Program-made: the position numbers and the translations under genes
Assembly (NCBI GenBank): GCA_016202865.1
Contig: JACQNV010000011.1
Coordinates: 1-7,346 of the forward strand
From: Candidatus Aenigmatarchaeota archaeon
GTDB lineage: Archaea > Aenigmatarchaeota > Aenigmatarchaeia > QMZP01 > JACQNV01
DNA length: 7,346 nucleotides
Direction: 5' to 3'
The notes under the pieces: generated by a model
The model's input: only the letters and a program-made list of their open reading frames with translations
The model's database searches: none
What the model was told of the DNA's origin: nothing
Shown here: piece by piece, positions 1 to 7,346 of the stretch
How positions within the stretch are numbered: the first letter of the stretch is position 1
How the letters are laid out: every line of letters begins with the position of its first letter

Positions 1-30
1 AATATATATATTGTTAATCTATATAGTATC
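1..30 (+). promoter_or_regulatory. Probable promoter region (TATA-like) for the rpo operon
   Basis: This stretch is almost pure A/T and contains two TATA-like runs, an alternating TA run at about 2-11 and TATATA at 20-25. Archaeal box A elements lie about 22-30 bases upstream of the transcription start, so initiation would fall near 32-36 from the first box or near 46-52 from the second. Either would give the rpoH transcript a leader of roughly 35-50 bases. No box A lies about 26 bases before the GTG start, so a leaderless rpoH transcript looks unlikely. The assignment rests only on composition and position. The upstream neighbour is outside the window, so this could also be an ordinary AT-rich spacer. 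Confidence 0.4.
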
Positions 31-33
31 TTA

Positions 34-66
34 ACTTGCCCTAGTGGGGGAAGTCGTCAATCTTCT
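34..66 (+). other. Potential alternative hairpins in the rpoH leader
   Basis: Two short stems can form here but not together. Hairpin 1 pairs A34-C-T-T37 with A51-A-G-T54 and C39-C-C41 with G46-G-G48, around a four-base loop, with a small internal loop at G38 / G49-G50. Hairpin 2 pairs G50-A-A-G53 with C62-T-T-C65, plus a G49-T66 wobble, around an eight-base loop. Both need bases 51-53. The G/C-rich core stands out from its A/T-rich surroundings. Whether it is transcribed depends on which TATA box is used. The stems are short, so a regulatory role is only a possibility. Confidence 0.25.
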
Positions 67-83
67 AATAATTAAACGGTTGG

Positions 84-332
84 GTGGTAGCTATCGAAAC
101 GAAAGAAGTTTTATCTCATATTCTAATGCCTAAACACGAAGTCTTGTCGGATGAACAAAAGACAGAATTGTTAAAAACATTTAATGTAAGGGACGATCAA
201 CTGCCAAAGATTTTTTCTACAGATCCAGCTATAAACCACCTTAAACCTAAGAATGGTGATGTAATAAAAATCAGCAGAAAGTCTCCTACAGCAGGAGCTA
301 CTGCTTACTATAGGATTGTTACAGAAGTTTGA
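84..332 (+). CDS. rpoH: DNA-directed RNA polymerase subunit H (Rpo5)
   Basis: This 82-residue protein is the archaeal counterpart of the C-terminal domain of eukaryotic Rpb5, which sits at the lower jaw of RNA polymerase near downstream DNA. The family signature is clear: HILMPKHEVLSDE near residues 12-24, QLPKIFSTDP near 40-49, and the nearly invariant RKSPTAG followed by YYRIV at the C-terminus. The length is normal for archaeal RpoH. The start is a GTG. An in-frame TAA at 69-71 closes the frame upstream, and the next in-frame ATG (126) would delete the conserved HIL segment, so GTG 84 is the only sensible start. No well-placed Shine-Dalgarno is seen, only G-rich sequence directly upstream. 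It heads the operon, 36 bases before rpoB2, as in most archaea. Confidence 0.95.
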   Translation: MVAIETKEVLSHILMPKHEVLSDEQKTELLKTFNVRDDQLPKIFSTDPAINHLKPKNGDVIKISRKSPTAGATAYYRIVTEV

Positions 333-338
333 ATTGAA

Positions 339-347
339 TATATTTAA
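339..347 (+). promoter_or_regulatory. TATA-like element between rpoH and rpoB2
   Basis: The sequence TATATTTAA lies in the 36-base gap, centred about 26 bases upstream of the rpoB2 ATG. That is the spacing expected of an archaeal box A that drives a leaderless transcript beginning at the start codon. rpoB2 also has a plausible ribosome-binding site, so this may simply be AT-rich spacer. An internal promoter is possible but weakly supported. Confidence 0.2.
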
Positions 348-355
348 TAGAATAA

Positions 356-359
356 GAGG
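356..359 (+). promoter_or_regulatory. Ribosome-binding site of rpoB2
   Basis: GAGG lies nine bases before the ATG at 369, within an AAGAGGAAGTG context. It complements the CCUC core of the archaeal 16S rRNA 3' end. It supports ATG 369 as the start and translation from a longer, leadered mRNA. Confidence 0.55.
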
Positions 360-368
360 AAGTGCGTT

Positions 369-1844
369 ATGGAGTTTGTGCCATTACTTAAGACATTTGC
401 AAAAGAAAGGGGTTGGGTAAAGTATCAGATAGACTCCTACAACAATTTCATTGATTTTGGCATCCAGAAAGTGATGGAAGAAATAGGAATAATAAAGCTC
501 ACATCTGAAACAGGCGAGATAAAATTAAAATTTGGCAAGGTTGAAATTGGCAAGCCTGTTGTAAAGGAAGCTGACGGTTCTTTGAGAGTAATTGCGCCCA
601 ACGAAGCCAGGATAAGGAACCTTACTTATTTGGCCCCAGTCTGGGTAGATGTGATACAGATAACAGATGCAGGAGAGGAAAGGCCTGAAAAAGTCAACAT
701 AGGCGAAATCCCTGTAATGGTTCATTCAAAACTATGCACAACAAATGGGTTGGCTTATAACGATCTTGTAAAGCTCAATGAGGACCCTTATGATACAGGC
801 GGCTACTTTATTGTCAATGGGACAGAAAGAGTTCTTGTTTTAATAGAGGAGATAAGCTCCAACCGACCAATCATACAAAAAGATGGGGAAGATGTCAAAA
901 TAAGGATCAGCTCAGAAAAATCAGGATTCAAACAAAGGCATGTGATAGAAAGAAAGCCAAACGGCGAGATCACAATTTCTTTCGCTAACATAAAGAAACT
1001 TTCCATCGTAACCCTTCTGAGGGCTTTGGGTTTGGAAACAGACAAAGAAATCTGTGAACAAGTTTCTGACGAGACGAATGTGTTAAATGAGCTTTACATA
1101 AATCTCTACGGCATTGAGGAAACAACAATCGATGAGGCAATCGATACAATAGGTAAAAAAATAAAAGTCTCAGAGGATTATAGAAAAGAAAGGGTTGCAC
1201 AACTCCTTGACAGATACCTTCTTCCTCACCTTGGCCAAGAGTTCCCAAACAGACTGACAAAGGGTAAATTCCTGGCAAAGATAGTAAGAAAAGCAATAAA
1301 GACATCTCTGAATCAGTTTCCTCAGGACGACATAGACCACTACAGCAACAAAAGGCTTTTGATGTCAGGAGAACTTTTAGGCCAGCTTTTCAGATCCATA
1401 CTTCTTGGTAGGTGGGGTTTGATAGCAAAGATGACTTACAATTATCAAAAGTTGATTAAGAGAGGAAAATCGCCTAACATGCAGGCAATAATAGAGGCAA
1501 ATGCAGTGACAAAGCAGATACTTTCCAGCTTGGCAACAGGCAACTGGGTTGGAGGCAGGACAGGCGTCTCCCAGAGACTAGACAGAAGCTGCTACATAAA
1601 AATGGTTTCACACTTAAGGTCAGTGGTCTCACCTTTAACATCGACACAGGAACACTTTGCAGCAAGAGAAATCCATCCGACAGAATTTGGTAGGTTGTGC
1701 CCCGCAGAAACCCCAGAAGGTAGCTCAATTGGTTTGAGAAAACATTTAGCATTATTATCAGAAATAACAACAGGTTTAGAACAAAAAGAAAATGAAAAAA
1801 TACTAAAAGCAATAAGGATAGGAACAGTAACTAATGTAGAATAA
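369..1844 (+). CDS. rpoB2: RNA polymerase subunit B'' (N-terminal half of B, Rpo2N)
   Basis: This 491-residue protein is the N-terminal part of the second-largest RNA polymerase subunit (Rpb2 / bacterial beta), forming protrusion, lobe and fork. Conserved blocks run in order: YQIDSYNNFIDFG near 19-31, ARIRNLTYLAPVWVD near 79-93, IGEIPVM...SKLC near 115-126, DTGGYFIVNGTERVLV at 142-157, DHYSNKRL near 325-332, TGNWVGGRTGVSQRLDR at 390-406, SHLRSVVSPL at 414-423 and GRLCPAETPEG at 441-451. The length is normal for a B''. It ends shortly after the fork block, at the usual euryarchaeal split site, and B' resumes 20 bases later with the next expected segment. The split is therefore ancestral and not a frameshift. 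Odd points are GSS (451-453) where GPN is usual in archaea and bacteria, and S418 where the SHLRR block normally has a second arginine. Confidence 0.97.
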   Translation: MEFVPLLKTFAKERGWVKYQIDSYNNFIDFGIQKVMEEIGIIKLTSETGEIKLKFGKVEIGKPVVKEADGSLRVIAPNEARIRNLTYLAPVWVDVIQITDAGEERPEKVNIGEIPVMVHSKLCTTNGLAYNDLVKLNEDPYDTGGYFIVNGTERVLVLIEEISSNRPIIQKDGEDVKIRISSEKSGFKQRHVIERKPNGEITISFANIKKLSIVTLLRALGLETDKEICEQVSDETNVLNELYINLYGIEETTIDEAIDTIGKKIKVSEDYRKERVAQLLDRYLLPHLGQEFPNRLTKGKFLAKIVRKAIKTSLNQFPQDDIDHYSNKRLLMSGELLGQLFRSILLGRWGLIAKMTYNYQKLIKRGKSPNMQAIIEANAVTKQILSSLATGNWVGGRTGVSQRLDRSCYIKMVSHLRSVVSPLTSTQEHFAAREIHPTEFGRLCPAETPEGSSIGLRKHLALLSEITTGLEQKENEKILKAIRIGTVTNVE

Positions 1845-1847
1845 AAT

Positions 1848-1854
1848 AGGAGAT
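1848..1854 (+). promoter_or_regulatory. Ribosome-binding site of rpoB1
   Basis: AGGAGAT lies ten bases before the ATG at 1865, inside the 20-base gap after the rpoB2 stop. It is a good match to the archaeal anti-Shine-Dalgarno and fixes the rpoB1 start, so B' is translated by its own initiation and not by readthrough from B''. Confidence 0.65.
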
Positions 1855-1864
1855 AAGATTCTAA

Positions 1865-3661
1865 ATGCCAAAAAAGAAAGCAGATTTGTATTTCAACGGA
1901 AGATTTGTAGGAGAAATAGAGGATCCTCAGAAGTTTGTAGATGACATACGAAGCAGGAGGAGATCTGGGGCCTTGCCTTCGCAGTTGAATATCGTTTATT
2001 ATGAAGAGATGGATGAGATTAGGATAAACACAGATGCAGGAAGGGCAAGAAGGCCTTTGATAGTCGTAGAAAACGGAAAACCAAAACTCACTCAAGATAT
2101 AGCTGACAAATTAAATTCAGGAGAGCTGGATTGGAATCACTTGATTAGAAGCGGTATTGTAGAATATTTGGATGCAGAAGAGGAAGAAAATTCATACATC
2201 GCTTTGTATCCAGAAAATGTCAAGAGCGATCATAGTCATTTAGAGATTAACCCTGTATCAATGTTCGGAATTTCAGCATCCCTTATACCATATCCAGAGT
2301 ACAACAGGGGGGATAGAATTAATTATGGTGCAAAAATGGTCGGTCAGTCTGTCGGTCTTCCGGCAACAAACTTCCTGATAAGAACAGATACAAAATTCAA
2401 CACTTTGACATACCTTCAAACACCTGTAATTAACACAGACACATATAGTGTGATGAGAAATTATGATGGTCAAAATGTCGTCGTTGCGATAATGTGCTGG
2501 GAAGGCTACAATATGAACGATGCCGTGGTGATAAACAAATCTTCTGTCCAGCGAGGCCTTTTCAGATCTTTCTATTTCAGAACATATGAGACAGTAAAAA
2601 AGAGATATTGGGGAGGTCAGGAAGACGAAGTAAAAGTTCCAGATGCAAGTGTAAAAGGATTCAAAGGCGAGGCAGCTTACAAAAACCTTGGTGAAGACGG
2701 GATCATCAATCCTGAAACGCCTGTAACATCAGATTCTGTTTTGATTGGAAAAGTTTCCCCATTGCGTTTCCTTTCTGATGAAGAGTTTGTGGCCAAAATA
2801 GAAAACAGAAGAGAAACATCAATGACAGTTAGATATGGTGAAAGCGGTATCGCAGACAGGATATGGATAAGCGAGACTACAGACGGAAACCAGCTGATTA
2901 AAGTCAGAGTAAGAGATGACAGGATACCTGAAATAGGCGACAAATTTGCAACAAGGCATGGTCAGAAAGGTGTCTGCGGTCTATTGGTTCCGCAACAGGA
3001 CATGCCTTTTGGTATTGACGGTGTCACACCAGACATAATATTCAATCCGCATGGTATACCATCCAGAATGACAGTTGGCCAGTTGCTGGAAATCATATCC
3101 GGTAAGACTGCCCCACTTTCAGGAAATAAAATAAATGCAACTGCTTTCAGCCACACAAAAGAAGCTGATGTCAGAAAAACTTTGTTAAGTTTGGGATTCA
3201 GAGATGATGGAAAACAAACACTCTATGACGGAAGAACAGGCAAGGCTTATGAGGTCATGATATTTACAGGAATGTCCTATTACTTGAAACTGGATCACAT
3301 GGTTGCAAACAAAATACATGCGCGATCCAGAGGACCAGTCACAATATTAACCAAGCAGCCGACTGAAGGTAGAGCAAAGAGAGGCGGTTTGAGATTAGGG
3401 GAGATGGAACAGCAGTGCTTGGTTGCTCACGGCGCTTCCATGGTCATAAAAGAAAGGTTCGATTCCGATGAAGTTAATATACCAATATGCAAACAGTGCG
3501 GCCTGCTAGCGGTTTTCGACAGAGTGAAAAACAAGACGCTGTGTATAACCTGCAATTCATCCGATGTTATCTGGGTTAAGACATCATATGCATTCAAACT
3601 CACACTTGATGAACTGAAATCAATGGGAGTCTATCCAAAGCTGGTGGCAATGGAGGATTGA
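1865..3661 (+). CDS. rpoB1: RNA polymerase subunit B' (C-terminal half of B, Rpo2C)
   Basis: This 598-residue protein is the C-terminal part of the second-largest RNA polymerase subunit. It holds part of the active centre, the hybrid-binding site and the clamp-anchoring C-terminus. Visible blocks in order are NGRFVGEIEDP near 10-20, TDAGRARRPLIVVE near 56-69, EYLDAEEEE near 99-107, the metal-B motif EGYNMNDA at 213-220, IGDKFATRHGQKG at 357-369 with the two hybrid-contacting lysines K360 and K368, NPHGIPSRMTVG near 397-408, KIHARSRGP and QPTEGRAKRGGLRLGEME ending at 515, then a zinc ribbon with C542, C545, C560 and C563. The tail SYAFKLTLDELKSMG is the standard clamp-binding end. Length is typical. 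Departures from the recalled consensus are N218 for Glu, L474 and D477 in YYLKLDHMV, and Q516-Q517 after GEME. Confidence 0.97.
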   Translation: MPKKKADLYFNGRFVGEIEDPQKFVDDIRSRRRSGALPSQLNIVYYEEMDEIRINTDAGRARRPLIVVENGKPKLTQDIADKLNSGELDWNHLIRSGIVEYLDAEEEENSYIALYPENVKSDHSHLEINPVSMFGISASLIPYPEYNRGDRINYGAKMVGQSVGLPATNFLIRTDTKFNTLTYLQTPVINTDTYSVMRNYDGQNVVVAIMCWEGYNMNDAVVINKSSVQRGLFRSFYFRTYETVKKRYWGGQEDEVKVPDASVKGFKGEAAYKNLGEDGIINPETPVTSDSVLIGKVSPLRFLSDEEFVAKIENRRETSMTVRYGESGIADRIWISETTDGNQLIKVRVRDDRIPEIGDKFATRHGQKGVCGLLVPQQDMPFGIDGVTPDIIFNPHGIPSRMTVGQLLEIISGKTAPLSGNKINATAFSHTKEADVRKTLLSLGFRDDGKQTLYDGRTGKAYEVMIFTGMSYYLKLDHMVANKIHARSRGPVTILTKQPTEGRAKRGGLRLGEMEQQCLVAHGASMVIKERFDSDEVNIPICKQCGLLAVFDRVKNKTLCITCNSSDVIWVKTSYAFKLTLDELKSMGVYPKLVAMED

Positions 3662-3681
3662 ATAACTTACAAAAGTAAATT

Positions 3682-3685
3682 GTGA
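3682..3685 (+). promoter_or_regulatory. GTGA ribosome-binding site of rpoA1
   Basis: GTGA, complementary to the UCAC of the archaeal 16S rRNA tail, lies six bases before the ATG at 3692. The in-frame TGA at 3683-3685 overlaps it and rules out any earlier start. It is short, but the same GTGA-N6-ATG arrangement recurs at rpoA2. Confidence 0.45.
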
Positions 3686-3691
3686 AATAAT

Positions 3692-6139
<2,448 letters not shown>

Positions 6140-6143
6140 GTGA
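6140..6143 (+). promoter_or_regulatory. GTGA ribosome-binding site deciding the rpoA2 start
   Basis: GTGA directly follows the rpoA1 TAA (6137-6139). It abuts the first candidate ATG at 6144, leaving no spacer, but lies six bases before the second in-frame ATG at 6150. The six-base spacing equals that at rpoA1, which favours 6150 as the real rpoA2 start. Confidence 0.45.
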
Positions 6144-7268
6144 ATGATTATGGAATTACCACTAAAAATAGTTCAGGATACAGAAGATTACATAAAAAAG
6201 AATAGCCTAAGCAAAAGCCAACAGGATCAATTATGGGAAAGGGTAAGAAAGGTCTACAAGAATTCACTCTACGATTCTGAGGAGCCTGTAGGTGTAGTGG
6301 CTGCTCAATCACTATCAGAACCAGCAACGCAGATGACTATGCGTACCTACCACTTCGCTGGTACAGCTGGTATACAAGTTACACTCGGTCTTCCAAGGTT
6401 ATTGGAAATCTTTGATGCGAGAAAGGAGCCAAAAACACCAACAATGACAGTATTCTTGGACAAAGCGCACCAAACAGAGGAGAAGGCAAGAAGAATAGCC
6501 GAAGAAATAAAAGAAGTGAAGGTAAAGGACATAGTTGTTTCAGATATAATCAATTTGACAGAAATGGAATTGAGGTGCAAACTAAATCTTCAGGAAACAA
6601 AAAGGCTGAATATAGATCTCAAGGGAATGGAAGCCAAGATAAAACTGAGAAATGTTAATATTCAAGTTGATGGCAGCGACCTCATAGCCACATACAAGAA
6701 GCCTGACATAAAAGACATATTCAAGCTGAAATATAGGCTTTTTGAAACCTACATGGCCGGCATAAAGGGCGTCACTCAAACAGTAATTAACAGAGATGGT
6801 GATGAATGGATAATCAACACCCTTGGCTCAAACCTCAAGAAAGTTTTGAAAATTGAAGGTGTGGACACAGAAAGAACAACAAGCAACAACATATTTGAAG
6901 TCCAAGAAGTCTTTGGCGTTGAGGCTGCAAGAAACAGCATAATCAAGCAGGCAATGTACACAATAGAAGAGCAGGGTTTGGGTATTGATATAAGATATTT
7001 GATGCTTCTGGCTGACCTAATGACAGCTGATGGAGAAATAAAAGCTGTCGGTAGATATGTTATAGCAGGACAGAAATCATCTGTTTTGGCAAGGGCAGCT
7101 TTCGAAGAAACCAGAAAACACATAACAAAAGCAGCTGTTAGGGGCGAAGTTGATTACTTTAAAGGTGTCATAGAAAACATAATGGTTAACCAAGTCATTC
7201 CTGTTGGTACAGGATCATATGATTTGGTTGCAAAATTCCCCAACAAACCAAAGTCAAAATCAGAATAA
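6144..7268 (+). CDS. rpoA2: RNA polymerase subunit A'' (C-terminal part of A, Rpo1C)
   Basis: This protein of 374 residues (372 if started at 6150) is the C-terminal part of the largest RNA polymerase subunit, carrying the trigger loop, jaw and C-terminal clamp contacts. The trigger-loop region reads VGVVAAQSLSEPATQMTMRT then YHFAG from residue 49. H70 is the catalytic histidine equivalent to Pol II H1085, and R67 corresponds to Pol II N1082, as in bacteria. TLGLPRLLEIFDARKEP follows at about 80-96. The C-terminal block has GVEAARNSII, EEQGLGIDIRYLMLLADLMT, SSVLARAAFEET and VIPVGTGSYDLV, all family hallmarks. The tail is lysine- and serine-rich. It lies four bases after rpoA1, so the two are probably translationally coupled. 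S58 replaces the usual glycine of the Q-S-[IL]-G-E-P motif. Length is close to the family norm. Confidence 0.96.
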   Translation: MIMELPLKIVQDTEDYIKKNSLSKSQQDQLWERVRKVYKNSLYDSEEPVGVVAAQSLSEPATQMTMRTYHFAGTAGIQVTLGLPRLLEIFDARKEPKTPTMTVFLDKAHQTEEKARRIAEEIKEVKVKDIVVSDIINLTEMELRCKLNLQETKRLNIDLKGMEAKIKLRNVNIQVDGSDLIATYKKPDIKDIFKLKYRLFETYMAGIKGVTQTVINRDGDEWIINTLGSNLKKVLKIEGVDTERTTSNNIFEVQEVFGVEAARNSIIKQAMYTIEEQGLGIDIRYLMLLADLMTADGEIKAVGRYVIAGQKSSVLARAAFEETRKHITKAAVRGEVDYFKGVIENIMVNQVIPVGTGSYDLVAKFPNKPKSKSE

Positions 7269-7289
7269 ATCAGAATTTGATATTTAAAC

Positions 7290-7297
7290 AAGGAGGT
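7290..7297 (+). promoter_or_regulatory. Strong Shine-Dalgarno downstream of rpoA2
   Basis: AAGGAGGT is the best match to the anti-Shine-Dalgarno in the window. It sits in the 43-base gap after rpoA2, with 14 bases between it and the first ATG at 7312. That is longer than at the other genes here, and no ATG, GTG or TTG lies at the usual 5-10 base spacing. It suggests the next gene is translated, at least in part, from the rpo transcript. Confidence 0.5.
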
Positions 7298-7304
7298 TCT
7301 AAAC

Positions 7305-7312
7305 TTTATATA
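7305..7312 (+). promoter_or_regulatory. Possible TATA box (TTTATATA) for the following gene
   Basis: TTTATATA matches the archaeal box A consensus well. Another A/T-rich run (GATATTTAAAC) lies at 7279-7289. Initiation would be expected near 7330-7338, which is inside the candidate downstream frame starting at 7312. If this is a real promoter, that gene's start must lie beyond the window. Confidence 0.25.
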
Positions 7313-7346
7313 TGGGAGGTTTATTTGCAGTAGCAGGCGTTTTAAC
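7312..7346 (+). CDS. Start of an unidentified frame, truncated by the window edge
   Basis: An ATG at 7312 opens a frame of eleven complete codons (M-G-G-L-F-A-V-A-G-V-L) before the sequence ends. The visible residues are small and hydrophobic, as at the start of a membrane segment or a Rossmann-like strand, but that is too little to name a product. It does not resemble the start of ribosomal protein L30e, NusA or S12, the genes that commonly follow rpoA2 in archaea. A strong Shine-Dalgarno at 7290-7297 supports a gene here, but its 14-base spacing is long. The start could also lie further downstream, outside the window. Confidence 0.35.
   Translation, partial: MGGLFAVAGVL

Noticed and set aside
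1..75. Frame open from the left edge to TAA at 73-75, as if it were the 3' end of an upstream gene
   Set aside because: Only 24 codons in a TATA-rich stretch, with an unremarkable composition. Chance openness is likely, and no family resemblance is seen.
38..92. tRNA-like look of the G/C-rich leader and the GGTTGGGTGGTAGC stretch
   Set aside because: No 7-bp acceptor stem, no T-loop consensus with a 5-bp stem, and the second half is the rpoH start. Not a tRNA or tRNA half.
1592..2095. Long antisense open frame (167 codons) across the rpoB2-rpoB1 junction, and shorter antisense frames throughout
   Set aside because: They lie opposite strongly conserved polymerase genes, have low-complexity hydrophobic or Ser/Cys-rich translations, and show no family motif or ribosome-binding site. 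They are by-products of the purine-rich coding strand.
3664..3679. Small inverted repeat TTAC-AAAA-GTAA between rpoB1 and rpoA1, considered as a terminator
   Set aside because: Only four A/T-rich base pairs and no following T-run. Too weak to matter.
1845..3691. Split genes seen as pseudogenes or frameshifts
   Set aside because: Each junction has its own stop, gap, ribosome-binding site and start, and both splits fall at the usual archaeal positions.

Overview
The window holds an archaeal RNA polymerase large-subunit operon, read entirely on the + strand. In order it carries rpoH (Rpo5), rpoB2 (B'', the N-terminal part of the second-largest subunit), rpoB1 (B', its C-terminal part), rpoA1 (A', the N-terminal part of the largest subunit) and rpoA2 (A'', its C-terminal part). 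A truncated start of one more reading frame follows at the right edge. The H-B''-B'-A'-A'' order, the two-gene split of both large subunits and the separate RpoH are archaeal. Split B is typical of many Euryarchaeota (methanogens, haloarchaea, Archaeoglobus). Crenarchaeota, Thermococcales and Thermoplasmata keep B in one piece.

The DNA is AT-rich, the coding strand is purine-rich, and arginine is mostly AGA/AGG with frequent ATA isoleucine. Several residues that are nearly fixed in other RNA polymerases are changed here. My inference, from recall and without alignment, is a fast-evolving euryarchaeal-type or DPANN-like archaeon. The exact lineage cannot be fixed from this window.

Layout: positions 1-83 are an AT-rich leader with TATA-like sequences and two mutually exclusive potential hairpins. 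rpoH is at 84-332, rpoB2 at 369-1844, rpoB1 at 1865-3661, rpoA1 at 3692-6139 and rpoA2 at 6144 (probably 6150) to 7268. Gaps between genes are 36, 20, 30 and 4 (or 10) bases, consistent with one transcript and coordinated translation. After rpoA2, 43 bases contain a near-perfect Shine-Dalgarno and a TTTATATA box. A frame starting M-G-G-L-F-A-V then runs off the edge; it does not look like the L30e gene that often follows rpoA2.

The gene products assemble into one enzyme. B'' and B' together make the equivalent of Rpb2 or bacterial beta: protrusion, lobe, fork, hybrid-binding region and C-terminal clamp. A' and A'' together make the equivalent of Rpb1 or beta': A' supplies the Mg2+-binding aspartate triad and bridge helix, and A'' supplies the trigger loop and part of the jaw and clamp. 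RpoH sits at the lower jaw. All genes look intact and I see no inteins or frameshifts.

This is a core housekeeping locus, not an unknown system. The points most worth a second look are active-site substitutions: D-K-S for D-T-A in the bridge helix, N-D for E-D in the B' metal-B motif, and G-S-S for G-P-N in the B'' fork region. All were read directly from the codons. Their rarity is judged from recalled family consensus and has not been searched.
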